A stretch of DNA of 64,000 nucleotides from Lewinellaceae bacterium (GTDB lineage Bacteria; Bacteroidota; Bacteroidia; Chitinophagales; Saprospiraceae): NCBI GenBank assembly GCA_020636195.1, contig JACJYH010000004.1, positions 310,001-374,000 on the forward strand. The letters are read 5' to 3'. The notes below the pieces were generated by a model. The model was not told where the DNA came from, made no database searches, and was given only the letters and a program-made list of their open reading frames with translations. Below are positions 55,273 to 64,000 of this stretch, one piece after another. Every line of letters starts with the position of its first letter. Position 1 is the first letter of the stretch. Position numbers and translations under genes: made by a program.

Positions 55273-57618
55273 ATGGTGATTAGACAAGTTTTTATCATTC
55301 TAGTAGTTTTAATATCCAATATCTCTTGGTCACAATCTAAATATACGGTCAGTGGATATGTCAAGGATGCTAGATCAGGAGAAACACTCATTGGTGCCAA
55401 TGTTTTTGTAAAATCAGAAACAGAATCTGGTGCTAGTACCAATACATACGGATTTTATTCGATATCGCTTCCTGAGGGTGATTATGAATTGATTTGTAGC
55501 TACCTTGGATATCAAGAGAAACAAATAAGCTTAAATCTTCATCAAAATCAAACTTTAAATATTGAGATGACCGAAGGTGTCATCATTGATGAAGTGGTTA
55601 TCTCTGCTGATAAAGAAGAGAAGCGGAAAAATGTTGAAAGTACACAGATGGGAACGATAGAATTGCCCGTTGAAAACATCAAACTTTTACCAGCTATTTT
55701 CGGAGAAGTGGATTTATTAAAAGCCATTCAGCTATTGCCTGGTGTATTGTCATCAGGTGAAGGAAATGCAGGATTTTATGTGCGTGGAGGTGGCCCTGAT
55801 CAAAACTTGGTTTTATTAGACGAAGCTTTGGTGTATAATGCAGGTCACATGTTGGGATTTTTCTCGGTTTTTAACTCCGATGCCATCAAAAATACTACAC
55901 TGATAAAGGGAAGTATGCCGGCGAATTACGGTGGAAGGCTTTCATCAGTCCTAGACATACAAATGAAAGATGGAAATGATAAAAAGTACGCTGTAGAAGG
56001 TGGCATTGGATTGGTGTCATCACGTCTCACAGTTCAAGGGCCAGTCAAACAAAATAAAAGTTCTTTCATTTTATCGGGAAGGAGAACCTATATTTTAGAT
56101 TTGGCACAACCAGCTTTAAAGGGTTCCTCATTTGAGGGTACGAATTACTACTTCTATGACTTAAACACAAAATGGAACTACGTTTTTTCTAATAAAAACA
56201 GGATTTTCTTTAGTGGTTACTTTGGTCGAGATGTATTGACTTTCAGGCAACCGACAAGAGATTTTTCTTTCGACCTGCCATATGGGAATAAAACAGCAAC
56301 TCTAAGATGGAATCACTTATTCAATGATAAACACTTTATGAACCTATCTGCAGTGTATAATGACTATAGATTTGAGTTTTCTGGAGGACAGGATGAATAC
56401 AACTTCAAACTTTTTTCAGGAGTTAAGGATTGGAATATTAAAGCAGATTTAGAATATTATCACGGGCAGAAACATACATTAAAATATGGTGCAAACATAA
56501 CGCATCATACTTTGACACCAAACACTGCATCTGCTGTCATAGGAGATGTCAAATTCAATTCTAAATTCAAACCAAAATATGCCTTGGAAGGCGCTGCATA
56601 TGTGCTTGATGATATAAAATTTTCAAAGAACTTTTCCTTTAATGTTGGAGCAAGATTGAGTTCATTTTCCCAAATTGGGCCCTATAAATCCAAATTAAAT
56701 CAGGACACTTTTGGCACCTTTCAATTTGTAAAAACGTATTTTACACTTGAACCTCGCATTAGTGCCAATTGGAAATTGGATATCAATAATAGTATAAAGT
56801 TTGGAGTGGCAAAAACAGCCCAATACCTTCATTTAGTGAGTAATTCTTCATCTACATTGCCTGCTGATTTGTGGGTTCCTAGTACGGAGATCGTAAAACC
56901 ACAATTAGGTATTCAATACGCTATCGGCTATTTCAAGAATTTTCATCATGACAAATATGAAGCATCGTTTGAAGTGTACTACAAAGACTTATGGAATCAA
57001 ATAGATTATGCAGATAACTACGTCAATGATATCAGTAAGGAAGTAGAAGACGCTTTTGTTTATGGAAAAGGAAGAGCATATGGGGCAGAAGTATTTTTGA
57101 AGAAAAATTCCGGAAAACTCAATGGTTGGTTTGGATATACAGTTTCTAGGTCTGAAAGATCATTTGAAGCTATTGAAGGAGGTCGATGGTATCCTGCTAT
57201 CTATGACCGAACCCATGATCTATCATTGGTTGCGAATTATAAACCATTCAAAAAATGGGATTTTGGAGTTGTTTTCATATATGGAACAGGAAAATTATTC
57301 ACACCAGTGCATGGTTTTTTCATAGTAGAACAACAGATCAATCTCTATTACGGCCCAAGAAATAGTGCAAGATTAGACGATTATCATAGAATGGACATTT
57401 CCGCAACATTCACTCCTAGAGCTAAAAATACAAAGCGCTATAAAGGAAGTTGGACTTTTTCAGTGTACAATGTATATAATAGAAAAAATCCATTTTTTGT
57501 CCAATTTAATGTCGATACAAACAAAGAAACAGGAGAATCACAAGTATCAGGATCAAAAATCACAATTTTTCCTATGATACCTTCTATCACATATAATTTT
57601 AAATGGAATCAGCAATGA
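55273..57618 (+). CDS. TonB-dependent outer-membrane receptor
   Basis: The 781-residue protein has a signal peptide (MVIRQVFIILVVLISNISWSQ), a carboxypeptidase-like regulatory domain (YVKDARSGETLIGANVFVKS, about residues 28-110), a plug (LLPGVLSSGEGNAGFYVRGGGPDQNLVLLDEALVYN, about 150-220) and a 22-strand-type beta-barrel ending in SITYNFKWNQQ, with a terminal aromatic-rich strand. Such receptors take up bulky ligands across the outer membrane. It overlaps the DUF4249-like lipoprotein gene by 4 bp, and these two form an uptake pair. The ligand is unknown. Confidence 0.92.
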   Translation: MVIRQVFIILVVLISNISWSQSKYTVSGYVKDARSGETLIGANVFVKSETESGASTNTYGFYSISLPEGDYELICSYLGYQEKQISLNLHQNQTLNIEMTEGVIIDEVVISADKEEKRKNVESTQMGTIELPVENIKLLPAIFGEVDLLKAIQLLPGVLSSGEGNAGFYVRGGGPDQNLVLLDEALVYNAGHMLGFFSVFNSDAIKNTTLIKGSMPANYGGRLSSVLDIQMKDGNDKKYAVEGGIGLVSSRLTVQGPVKQNKSSFILSGRRTYILDLAQPALKGSSFEGTNYYFYDLNTKWNYVFSNKNRIFFSGYFGRDVLTFRQPTRDFSFDLPYGNKTATLRWNHLFNDKHFMNLSAVYNDYRFEFSGGQDEYNFKLFSGVKDWNIKADLEYYHGQKHTLKYGANITHHTLTPNTASAVIGDVKFNSKFKPKYALEGAAYVLDDIKFSKNFSFNVGARLSSFSQIGPYKSKLNQDTFGTFQFVKTYFTLEPRISANWKLDINNSIKFGVAKTAQYLHLVSNSSSTLPADLWVPSTEIVKPQLGIQYAIGYFKNFHHDKYEASFEVYYKDLWNQIDYADNYVNDISKEVEDAFVYGKGRAYGAEVFLKKNSGKLNGWFGYTVSRSERSFEAIEGGRWYPAIYDRTHDLSLVANYKPFKKWDFGVVFIYGTGKLFTPVHGFFIVEQQINLYYGPRNSARLDDYHRMDISATFTPRAKNTKRYKGSWTFSVYNVYNRKNPFFVQFNVDTNKETGESQVSGSKITIFPMIPSITYNFKWNQQ

Positions 57619-58547
57619 AAAGGAGCATATTTTATCTTTTATTATTGACAATTAATATTTTTTCATGTGAAGAACAATACCTTCCGTCAATTCCGGAAAC
57701 CACGCCACAATATGTCGTAGAAGGTTATGTAGAAGCAGGTGATTCAAATCAACCGGTTATTGTTATTTTGACTAAATCCATTCCATATTTGAGCAAAGTA
57801 TCTGCTGAAGTTCTAACAAATTCCTTTGTAAAGGGAGCAAAAGTTTCGGTAAATGATCAACAAAATGTGGTTCAACTGACTGAAGTATGTTTAAACGACC
57901 TATCTGATGACCAAAGAAAAATGGCACTCGAATTAATTGGTTTAGAAGGTGATTCTATTGGGTATAATATCTGTGTTTATGTAGATATCTTCAATCAAGT
58001 GAAACGTGAAATAGGAAGGTCTTATGACCTCAAAATAGATGTAAATGGAGAAATATTAAGCTCCACGACAACTATTCCTTCCCAAGTTCCGCTGTATAAT
58101 TTAATTTGGGAAGAGCCGCCGGGAGCACCAAATGATACACTTGCACAATTGAAAGTTCATATTGACGACCCAGGTGATGAAGCAAATTTTTATCGTTACT
58201 TCACATCGAGCAATGGAGGGGCACTTATTGCTCCCTTTAGCTCAGTGACTGATGATGTATTTTTCAATGGACAATCCTTTGAATTTCCTCTATCAAAAGC
58301 TGAAAGTAGAGATGGTGATTTTGATCCGGATACATTTGGTTTATTTATGAGAGGCGATTCTGTTACGGTAAAATGGTGCACCATAGACAAAGCACATTTT
58401 GATTTTTGGAACACAAGAGATAATGCTGCTAATAATAATGGACCGTTCTCATCATATACGAGAATTGCTTCCAATATTCAAGGTGGGCAAGGGATTTGGG
58501 GAGGTTACGCCGTAAATTTATATCATTTTATTGTACCACCAAAATGA
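57615..58547 (+). CDS. DUF4249-like lipoprotein
   Basis: The start at 57615 (MKRSIFYLLLL) overlaps the receptor stop by 4 bp (ATGA). An ATG four codons upstream (57603) lies inside the receptor gene and gives a worse signal. The product has 310 residues with a lipobox ending IFSC. Then comes the DUF4249 pattern: YVVEGYVEAGDSNQPVIVILTKS, GAKVSVND, and the late block WCTIDKAHFDFWNTRDNAANNNGPF. In Bacteroidota these lipoproteins pair with TonB receptors in the outer membrane. Confidence 0.88.
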   Translation: MKRSIFYLLLLTINIFSCEEQYLPSIPETTPQYVVEGYVEAGDSNQPVIVILTKSIPYLSKVSAEVLTNSFVKGAKVSVNDQQNVVQLTEVCLNDLSDDQRKMALELIGLEGDSIGYNICVYVDIFNQVKREIGRSYDLKIDVNGEILSSTTTIPSQVPLYNLIWEEPPGAPNDTLAQLKVHIDDPGDEANFYRYFTSSNGGALIAPFSSVTDDVFFNGQSFEFPLSKAESRDGDFDPDTFGLFMRGDSVTVKWCTIDKAHFDFWNTRDNAANNNGPFSSYTRIASNIQGGQGIWGGYAVNLYHFIVPPK

Positions 58548-58663
58548 TAATAATTTAGTGTTTCATTGACAAATTTTAAAAAAAAAATTGAACTTTGAAA
58601 CTTTTTATTTGAAAAGGGGTTTATGCTCTATTATTTAAAAAACATTTTGTAGATATTTATAAT

Positions 58664-59368
58664 ATGTCACAACCATCCAATGTCACTGTAAGATATAGCG
58701 ATGCCGACTTACAGGAATTTAAGTCACTCATCGTCAGCAAGCTCGAAAAGGCAAAAAGTCAATACGAAAGTTTGAAAGAACAACTTAAAGACATTACTGA
58801 AAATAACACAGATGATTTCGCCAAAGATATCACTGACTTCTCATCGATTCAGACAGAAGTAGAAATGCTGAATAACATGGCAAACCATCAAAGAAAATTT
58901 ATTCAGGAGCTTGAAAATGCCATGATCCGAATTAACAATAAGTCTTATGGCATTTGTGCAGTGACAGGTGAACTGATAGATAAAAAGCGTCTTTTAGCAG
59001 TGCCCACTACTACAAAATCAGTTATGGCAAAGGTGCAGTCTGAAATGAAGGATGTTCAAATTCCAAAAGAGCGGTCTAGAGGTCTGGATGATATCGATGA
59101 TGAAGATGAAGTCAAACCGGTAAAGAAAGCAGAATCTAAGCCTGTCATCATCACAAAAATTGTTAAAAAAAGTAGCACCAACAAAAGTGCTGCTTTAGAT
59201 GATGATGATCTTAATCAAATATTTTCAGAATTGGATGTCATCAAAGAACTAGACGAAGAAGAACTTGCCATGGATGATGAGGACGATATAGATGACAATA
59301 ACTATGACGATGACTTAGATTCCATAGCTGATGATGACGGAGGCTATGACGATATTGACATAGATTAA
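58664..59368 (+). CDS. DksA/TraR-like protein with long acidic tail, Cys-poor
   Basis: The 234-residue protein starts with a helical hairpin (FKSLIVSKLEKAKSQYESLKEQL ... MANHQRKFIQELENAMIRI) and the post-hairpin region YGICAVTGELIDKKRLLAVPTTT of the TraR/DksA family. Only one of the four zinc-finger Cys is present. After about residue 130 a Lys/Glu segment leads into a tail in which Asp dominates (LDDDDLNQIFSELD, then nearly pure Asp/Glu/Tyr up to DDIDID). Short Bacteroidota relatives of this family lack such a tail. A transcription-factor role at RNA polymerase is inferred by family only. Confidence 0.82.
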   Translation: MSQPSNVTVRYSDADLQEFKSLIVSKLEKAKSQYESLKEQLKDITENNTDDFAKDITDFSSIQTEVEMLNNMANHQRKFIQELENAMIRINNKSYGICAVTGELIDKKRLLAVPTTTKSVMAKVQSEMKDVQIPKERSRGLDDIDDEDEVKPVKKAESKPVIITKIVKKSSTNKSAALDDDDLNQIFSELDVIKELDEEELAMDDEDDIDDNNYDDDLDSIADDDGGYDDIDID

Positions 59369-59457
59369 TTTATTGTTTTCTTCTTTGTAATGAGTTAAAT
59401 CAATATTACTATGATTTTTCTCAATAATTTGGTTCCAAAAAACCATATAAATTAGAC

Positions 59458-59465
59458 TATCTTTG
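59458..59465 (+). promoter_or_regulatory. Candidate -7 promoter element for fumC
   Basis: TATCTTTG fits TAnnTTTG and lies 32 bp before the fumC start. A TTG lies 26 bp further upstream, outside the usual spacing. Confidence 0.45.
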
Positions 59466-59497
59466 CGCCTCAGTAATATTTTTAACTAATTCAAGAT

Positions 59498-60877
59498 ATG
59501 TTTAGGAAAGAAAAAGATAGCATGGGATATATTGATGTCCCTGCGGATAAATATTGGGGCGCACAAACTCAAAGATCCTCAGAAAATTTCAAAATTGGTG
59601 GTCAAAAAATGCCCAAAGAAATCATCAAGGCATTTGCAATCCTGAAAATGGCATCTGCAAAAGCCAATTTTGAATTGGGTGTATTACCACAAGACAAAAT
59701 GGAGACAATCGTCGATGTATGCCAAGAAATTCTTGATGACAAGCTCAACGATCAATTTCCGTTGGTAGTGTGGCAAACAGGCTCAGGCACTCAATCAAAC
59801 ATGAATCTTAATGAAGTCATAGCCAACAGAGGACACGTCTTGAAAGGTGGTCATTTAGAAGACGCAAAAAAATTCCTTCACCCAAATGATGATGTGAACA
59901 AATCGCAGTCATCGAATGATACATTTCCAACAGCAATGCACATCGCAGCATACAAGGCATTGGTAGATGTAACGATTCCGGGACTTAAAGTACTAAGGGA
60001 CACTTTAGAACAAAAATCTAAGGAATTTATGGACGTCGTAAAAATAGGACGTACCCATTTCATGGATGCAACTCCACTCACAGTTGGACAAGAATTGAGC
60101 GGTTATGTTTCTCAAATCAATCATGGGATAGCTGCTATAGAACATTCTTTGCCACATTTATCAGAGTTAGCGCTTGGAGGAACGGCAGTGGGCACCGGAT
60201 TGAATACACCGAAAGGATATGATGTCCTAGTAGCTAAAAAGATTTCTGATGTCAGCGGATTGCCATTCGTTACGGGTACCAATAAATTTGAAGGTTTATC
60301 AGCACATGATGCCATTGTAGAAGCTCATGGAGCATTGAAAACTGTAGCAGTTTCACTGATGAAGATTGGAAATGATATCAGAATGCTGGCTTCTGGTCCT
60401 CGTTGCGGAATTGGTGAATTGATCATTCCGGAGAACGAACCGGGATCATCCATTATGCCCGGCAAAGTGAACCCAACTCAATCTGAGGCTTTGACAATGG
60501 CTATGTGTCAGGTGTTAGGAAATGACGTAGCTATCAATGTTGGTGGTTTTCAAGGACATTTTCAACTAAATGTATTCAAGCCAATGATGATTTATAATTT
60601 CTTGATTTCCGCTAATTTGATTGGTGATGCCTGCGTATCATTCAATGACCATTGTGCTGTCGGAATAAAAGCAAATGCTCCACGCATCAAATATAATCTT
60701 GATAATTCGCTGATGTTGGTCACTGCTTTGAATACTAAAATAGGTTATGACAAATCAGCAGAAATAGCCAAAAAAGCACATAAAGAAGGTACCACTCTAA
60801 AAGATGCCGCTTTAAACCTAGGATACTTGACGTCAGAAGAATTTGATGAGTGGGTACGACCTGAAAAGATGATATAA
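59498..60877 (+). CDS. fumC: Class II fumarate hydratase
   Basis: FumC interconverts fumarate and malate in the TCA cycle. The 459-residue protein has [47 protein letters not shown] and the superfamily signature [13 protein letters not shown] with the catalytic Ser on the mobile loop. Length is normal and all motifs are intact. Its stop is 25 bp before the 2-hydroxyacid dehydrogenase start, so the two may share a message. Confidence 0.96.
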   Translation: MFRKEKDSMGYIDVPADKYWGAQTQRSSENFKIGGQKMPKEIIKAFAILKMASAKANFELGVLPQDKMETIVDVCQEILDDKLNDQFPLVVWQTGSGTQSNMNLNEVIANRGHVLKGGHLEDAKKFLHPNDDVNKSQSSNDTFPTAMHIAAYKALVDVTIPGLKVLRDTLEQKSKEFMDVVKIGRTHFMDATPLTVGQELSGYVSQINHGIAAIEHSLPHLSELALGGTAVGTGLNTPKGYDVLVAKKISDVSGLPFVTGTNKFEGLSAHDAIVEAHGALKTVAVSLMKIGNDIRMLASGPRCGIGELIIPENEPGSSIMPGKVNPTQSEALTMAMCQVLGNDVAINVGGFQGHFQLNVFKPMMIYNFLISANLIGDACVSFNDHCAVGIKANAPRIKYNLDNSLMLVTALNTKIGYDKSAEIAKKAHKEGTTLKDAALNLGYLTSEEFDEWVRPEKMI

Positions 60878-60902
60878 TTAACCATCAGTAACATGTTTAC
60901 AT

Positions 60903-61853
60903 GTGAAAATCGTATTTGTTGATGCTTTTACGACCAATCCGGGTGACGTTTCCCTTTCTTCTATAGAAGCATTGGGTAACTTCATAGCTTTTGACAGGAC
61001 GCAACCAAAGGAATTAATTGGCCGTGTCTCTGATGCCGATATCCTCATCAGCAATAAAGTAATCATCGGAGATCATGAGTTGGAACAACTGCCCAATTTA
61101 AAATACATTGTGGTAGCAGCAACAGGTTATAATAACATTGATATTGAAGCAGCAAGAAAAAGAAACATTCCGGTAAGTAATGTAAGGAACTATTCAACAG
61201 AATCTGTTGTACAGCAACTTTTTGCATCTCTATTATCGGTATTGAACAAGCCAGAGTATTATAATACAGAAGTAAAAAAGGGCCGATGGTCTGCTACATC
61301 TGACTTTTGTTTTTATGACCATTCTATTCCGCCGTTGTCATCTTTGACGTTTGGGATCATCGGTCTAGGAAACATTGGTCAAAAGGTCAAGGAAGTGGCA
61401 ACAAGTTTCGGTATGCAAGTATTGGATGCTTCGGTAAGAGAAGTAAAGAGCAATAATTCTCAAAAGTCCCATTTATTCGATGTTTTAAAACAAAGTGATA
61501 TAGTTTCTTTACACTGTCCATTGACTAGCGAAACCAAGGAAATGGTCAATCAAGAATTCCTTGGACACATGAAAAAGGGTAGTATTTTGATCAACACGGC
61601 TCGCGGTCCTTTGCTCCATGTAAATGATGTGCTGTACGCCCTTGACTCAGGTATTCTGAACACGCTTATTGTTGATGTATTGGAGAAGGAACCTCCGGAA
61701 AATGAAAATCCTTTGATCGCTCACCCAAAGGTTTTTATTACTCCACATATTGCGTGGGCAAATAAGGGGGCTAGAGAAGCTTTAATCAAGGGAATTTCTG
61801 AGAATATCAGAAGTTTTATAGATGGAAAACGTATCAATGTTGTTAATGAGTGA
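60903..61853 (+). CDS. D-2-hydroxyacid dehydrogenase (NAD-dependent)
   Basis: The start is a GTG at 60903 and the product has 316 residues. The nucleotide-binding motif is GIIGLGNIGQKVKEVA. The catalytic triad of the family is present: Arg in INTARGPLL, Glu in VLEKEPPE and His in ITPHIAW. The size and IPVSNVRNYSTESVVQQ block fit glycerate/hydroxypyruvate reductase types. The precise substrate (hydroxypyruvate, glyoxylate or another) cannot be fixed from the sequence. Confidence 0.88.
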   Translation: MKIVFVDAFTTNPGDVSLSSIEALGNFIAFDRTQPKELIGRVSDADILISNKVIIGDHELEQLPNLKYIVVAATGYNNIDIEAARKRNIPVSNVRNYSTESVVQQLFASLLSVLNKPEYYNTEVKKGRWSATSDFCFYDHSIPPLSSLTFGIIGLGNIGQKVKEVATSFGMQVLDASVREVKSNNSQKSHLFDVLKQSDIVSLHCPLTSETKEMVNQEFLGHMKKGSILINTARGPLLHVNDVLYALDSGILNTLIVDVLEKEPPENENPLIAHPKVFITPHIAWANKGAREALIKGISENIRSFIDGKRINVVNE

Positions 61854-61902
61854 AAATAATCATACTATTTATAAAAATATTAACTAACCTTTTGATGCAA
61901 AA

Positions 61903-63276
61903 CTACTTATTTATTTCCATTCTTATCACCAGTTCCTTTGGAAGGTAGTTGTTCACCCTGCCATTGACTAGTTTCATCCATCCAATCCCATTATTTTCAT
62001 AAGTTGCCATGGCCCAACCTTTATGCTCTGACATTGGTTCAAAAATCTCTCTTTTTAAGTAAAGAAGTGCATCTTTCAAATTTAATTCTATTTTTTCAAT
62101 TTTTGATAATGTAAATATGCTCAATGCCAAATGATGATGAGGAATAAAGACATCCTTATTGAACTTACCTAAGGTAGTGCCCACATCAATTATTGGAATT
62201 CCACTTTTCGAAAGATGCTCTACAATAGGTTCAATGTCAGAAGGATAGAGATGCAAATTTTCTACTTTATCAGTTTTTATTTCAAACTCACTATCGTCAA
62301 AATTCACCCATTCACTTAAAATCTTCTTTTTATCAGATGGCACAGCATTCAACACCGTTGTGGTTTTCAATGGCTTTATATTATCAATGTGGTTTCTCTT
62401 CTTCCTGAGTACCGCAAGAAAAAATCCTTCACCTTTCACTTTGTGTGGTAAAAATCGATACCCATATACATCCTGCTTTTTAATTTCTTCAATATTCCAC
62501 GACATAGGGAAATTCAATGGCACACTTTCGTATTCTCCTTTACTTTGAATATAAAGCAAATTATCAATATTCTCTAATTCATTATATGTACATGTGGAAT
62601 AAATGAGATAACCTCCCGGAAGTAAAATTGTGTCCACGTCATTAAGAATTCTTCTTTGTCGAATAGAACAAGATGCGACATTTTCTCTAGACCAATGAAG
62701 TATTGCATTTTCTTCCTTCCTAAACATACCTTCACCTGAACATGGTGCATCCAGAAGTATCACATCAAACAACGGTGGCAACTTCGCATAGCTCTCAGGC
62801 GATGCATTGGTTACGATGGTGTGTGCATGTCCTTCCTTCGCCAAATTATACTTCAAAACATAAGCCCTTGAAGTGATGATATCATTGGATATTAAAGTGC
62901 CATCACCTTTTTCTGCTATCATTGCAGAAATAAGTGTGCTTTTCCCACCAGGTGCAGCGCTAATGTCAAGAATAAGTGGGTTTTTTATATCATTAAATAT
63001 GAAGTCAAGGGCAAATTGCACAGCCATCGAAGACGCTTCTTGCACATAATAAGATCCACTATGGAAGGATGGATCAAGAGTAAAAACAGGCCTTTCGTCA
63101 AGATAAAATCCCCATTTACACCATGGAACTTGTTCTTGTTTTGGTATAAGCGGTGATTTGTAGGGATTTATACGGATACTTGTAGGAGATTTGACATCAT
63201 GTGCGGCCAAAAATTCATCCAGATTTGGTATGTTTTGTTGACCTATATGTGCAATAAACTCAGGTGGAAAAATCAA
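61903..63276 (-). CDS. RsmB/RsmF-type rRNA cytosine-C5 methyltransferase
   Basis: The 457-residue protein has the NOL1/NOP2/Sun core. AdoMet motif I is LDISAAPGGKST, motif IV is DAPCSGEGMFRK, with the Cys that helps release the product, and motif VI is YSTCTY, with the nucleophile Cys. A C-terminal part of about 160 residues resembles the RsmF-type RNA-binding extension (GWAMATYENNGIGWMK). It methylates a cytosine in 16S rRNA by family. It is divergent from the next gene, with 79 bp between. Confidence 0.92.
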   Translation of the reverse strand: MIFPPEFIAHIGQQNIPNLDEFLAAHDVKSPTSIRINPYKSPLIPKQEQVPWCKWGFYLDERPVFTLDPSFHSGSYYVQEASSMAVQFALDFIFNDIKNPLILDISAAPGGKSTLISAMIAEKGDGTLISNDIITSRAYVLKYNLAKEGHAHTIVTNASPESYAKLPPLFDVILLDAPCSGEGMFRKEENAILHWSRENVASCSIRQRRILNDVDTILLPGGYLIYSTCTYNELENIDNLLYIQSKGEYESVPLNFPMSWNIEEIKKQDVYGYRFLPHKVKGEGFFLAVLRKKRNHIDNIKPLKTTTVLNAVPSDKKKILSEWVNFDDSEFEIKTDKVENLHLYPSDIEPIVEHLSKSGIPIIDVGTTLGKFNKDVFIPHHHLALSIFTLSKIEKIELNLKDALLYLKREIFEPMSEHKGWAMATYENNGIGWMKLVNGRVNNYLPKELVIRMEINK

Positions 63277-63355
63277 AGGAAATCAAATAATATTTGGATA
63301 AATAACTTACGAAATACAAAATTAGCGCTATTATTGCGAATAAAACATCTTCATC

Positions 63356-64000
63356 ATGAGATATTTCAAATTTTCAATTTCCCTTGGTTTGGTCATTTTC
63401 TATTTTTCGTCATTGCTTTCACAACAATTTCCGGAATCACAACCAACAAAGATGACTATCAACAAAGGTTCAGAAATAGAAACGACACCTTGTATTGGAA
63501 CCATTAGAGCTACTGAAATTGAAAGTAATTGGGGTATCACAGTGCAAAAATTGACCGTAAATCATCATGCCACTGCCATTTCTGTAGATTCTTTTCAGCT
63601 ACTCAAAACAAAAGCAGCAGAAAAAAGAAATATAAAAAACAATAATAAACAAACCAGCACAAGTCAACGAAATTCAATAGATCCACCTTTGGTTTACAGA
63701 AATTTCAGAGGAAACAAACGAGAAAATAACGTCCCAATGGACAATTCTATGGCAATTTCAAAAAACGGTTTCATCGTCAGTGCTATCAATTCAAACGTCA
63801 TTTTTACACAACCGGACGGTTCAGTGACCTATGAAAAAAGCCTGTATGATTTTTTTACATTGCTGACACTTGGGACTAGAATGTACGATCCAAGAGTTAT
63901 CTATGATCAAGAAATGAATCGGTTTATCCTACTTTGTCTCCATGGTTCTGATTATGCTACTTCTTATTTATGTATCGCAGCTTCAAAAACTGAAGATCCA
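63356..64000 (+). CDS. Secreted protein, 3' end outside window
   Basis: An ATG at 63356 opens a frame that remains open to the window edge (215 codons). It starts with a signal peptide (MRYFKFSISLGLVIFYFSSLLSQ). It then has a variable low-complexity part (KRNIKNNNKQTSTSQRN) and a region with propeller-like strands (MAISKNGFIVSAINSNVIFTQ, MYDPRVIYDQEMNRFILLCL). The protein is likely a large exoprotein. A T9SS sorting domain cannot be checked here. Confidence 0.8.
   Translation, partial: MRYFKFSISLGLVIFYFSSLLSQQFPESQPTKMTINKGSEIETTPCIGTIRATEIESNWGITVQKLTVNHHATAISVDSFQLLKTKAAEKRNIKNNNKQTSTSQRNSIDPPLVYRNFRGNKRENNVPMDNSMAISKNGFIVSAINSNVIFTQPDGSVTYEKSLYDFFTLLTLGTRMYDPRVIYDQEMNRFILLCLHGSDYATSYLCIAASKTEDP

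Noticed and set aside
63199..63507. 102-residue open frame on the plus strand across the rRNA methyltransferase start
   Set aside because: It overlaps the well-supported methyltransferase gene and the real gene at 63356 in another frame.

Overview
The window is a stretch of chromosome from an AT-rich member of the Bacteroidota. The evidence is several exported proteins with a C-terminal YPNP-type sorting domain of the type IX secretion system (T9SS), SprB-like and PKD adhesin repeats, a TonB-dependent receptor paired with a DUF4249-type lipoprotein, and promoter-like sites of the form TTG-N(18-21)-TAnnTTTG. The cohesin/dockerin-bearing adhesin and the ALDH16-type enzyme hint at the Saprospirales/Chitinophagales side of the phylum. 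That placement is inference. No rRNA, tRNA or CRISPR array was seen.

Layout. 1-4836 (minus) is most of a giant modular surface protein that runs off the left edge. 5.4-16.1 kb holds a LuxE-like acyl-protein synthetase, a small membrane protein, the era operon (S9 peptidase, hypothetical, era), mgsA-uvrC, an FMN reductase, a DEAD-box helicase and a T9SS cargo protein. 17-24.8 kb holds an unknown helical protein and a minus-strand set: proC, a deoxynucleoside kinase, deoA, deoC and a two-domain ALDH16-like aldehyde dehydrogenase. The last three make a coherent route from deoxyribonucleosides through deoxyribose phosphate to acetaldehyde and acetate. 25-34.7 kb holds an OmpH-like lipoprotein, lptF-marR-SNF2, topA and two small secreted proteins.

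35.3-41.6 kb is the accessory part. Very AT-rich unknown genes alternate with paralogous T9SS exoproteins, and one exoprotein copy is cut down to its first 40 codons by a RAYT-type (REP-associated tyrosine transposase) element with hairpin ends. 42-52.2 kb is housekeeping on the minus strand: an AsmA-like giant, the run trmH-PTPS-folE-fabD-yqgE-ABC-F, and pyrG. 52.5-64 kb holds a T9SS-exported peptidoglycan amidase, rimO with a TonB receptor and DUF4249 lipoprotein, a DksA-like protein with an acidic tail, fumC, a 2-hydroxyacid dehydrogenase, an RsmB/RsmF-type rRNA methyltransferase, and the start of another exported protein.

The most notable structure outside genes is a 161-162 bp dispersed repeat, present four times (5142, 16762, 50319, 52336). 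Each copy is an imperfect palindrome over its whole length with AGAGTA/TACTCT-type ends, so it looks like a miniature inverted-repeat element. Two copies in the same orientation flank pyrG.
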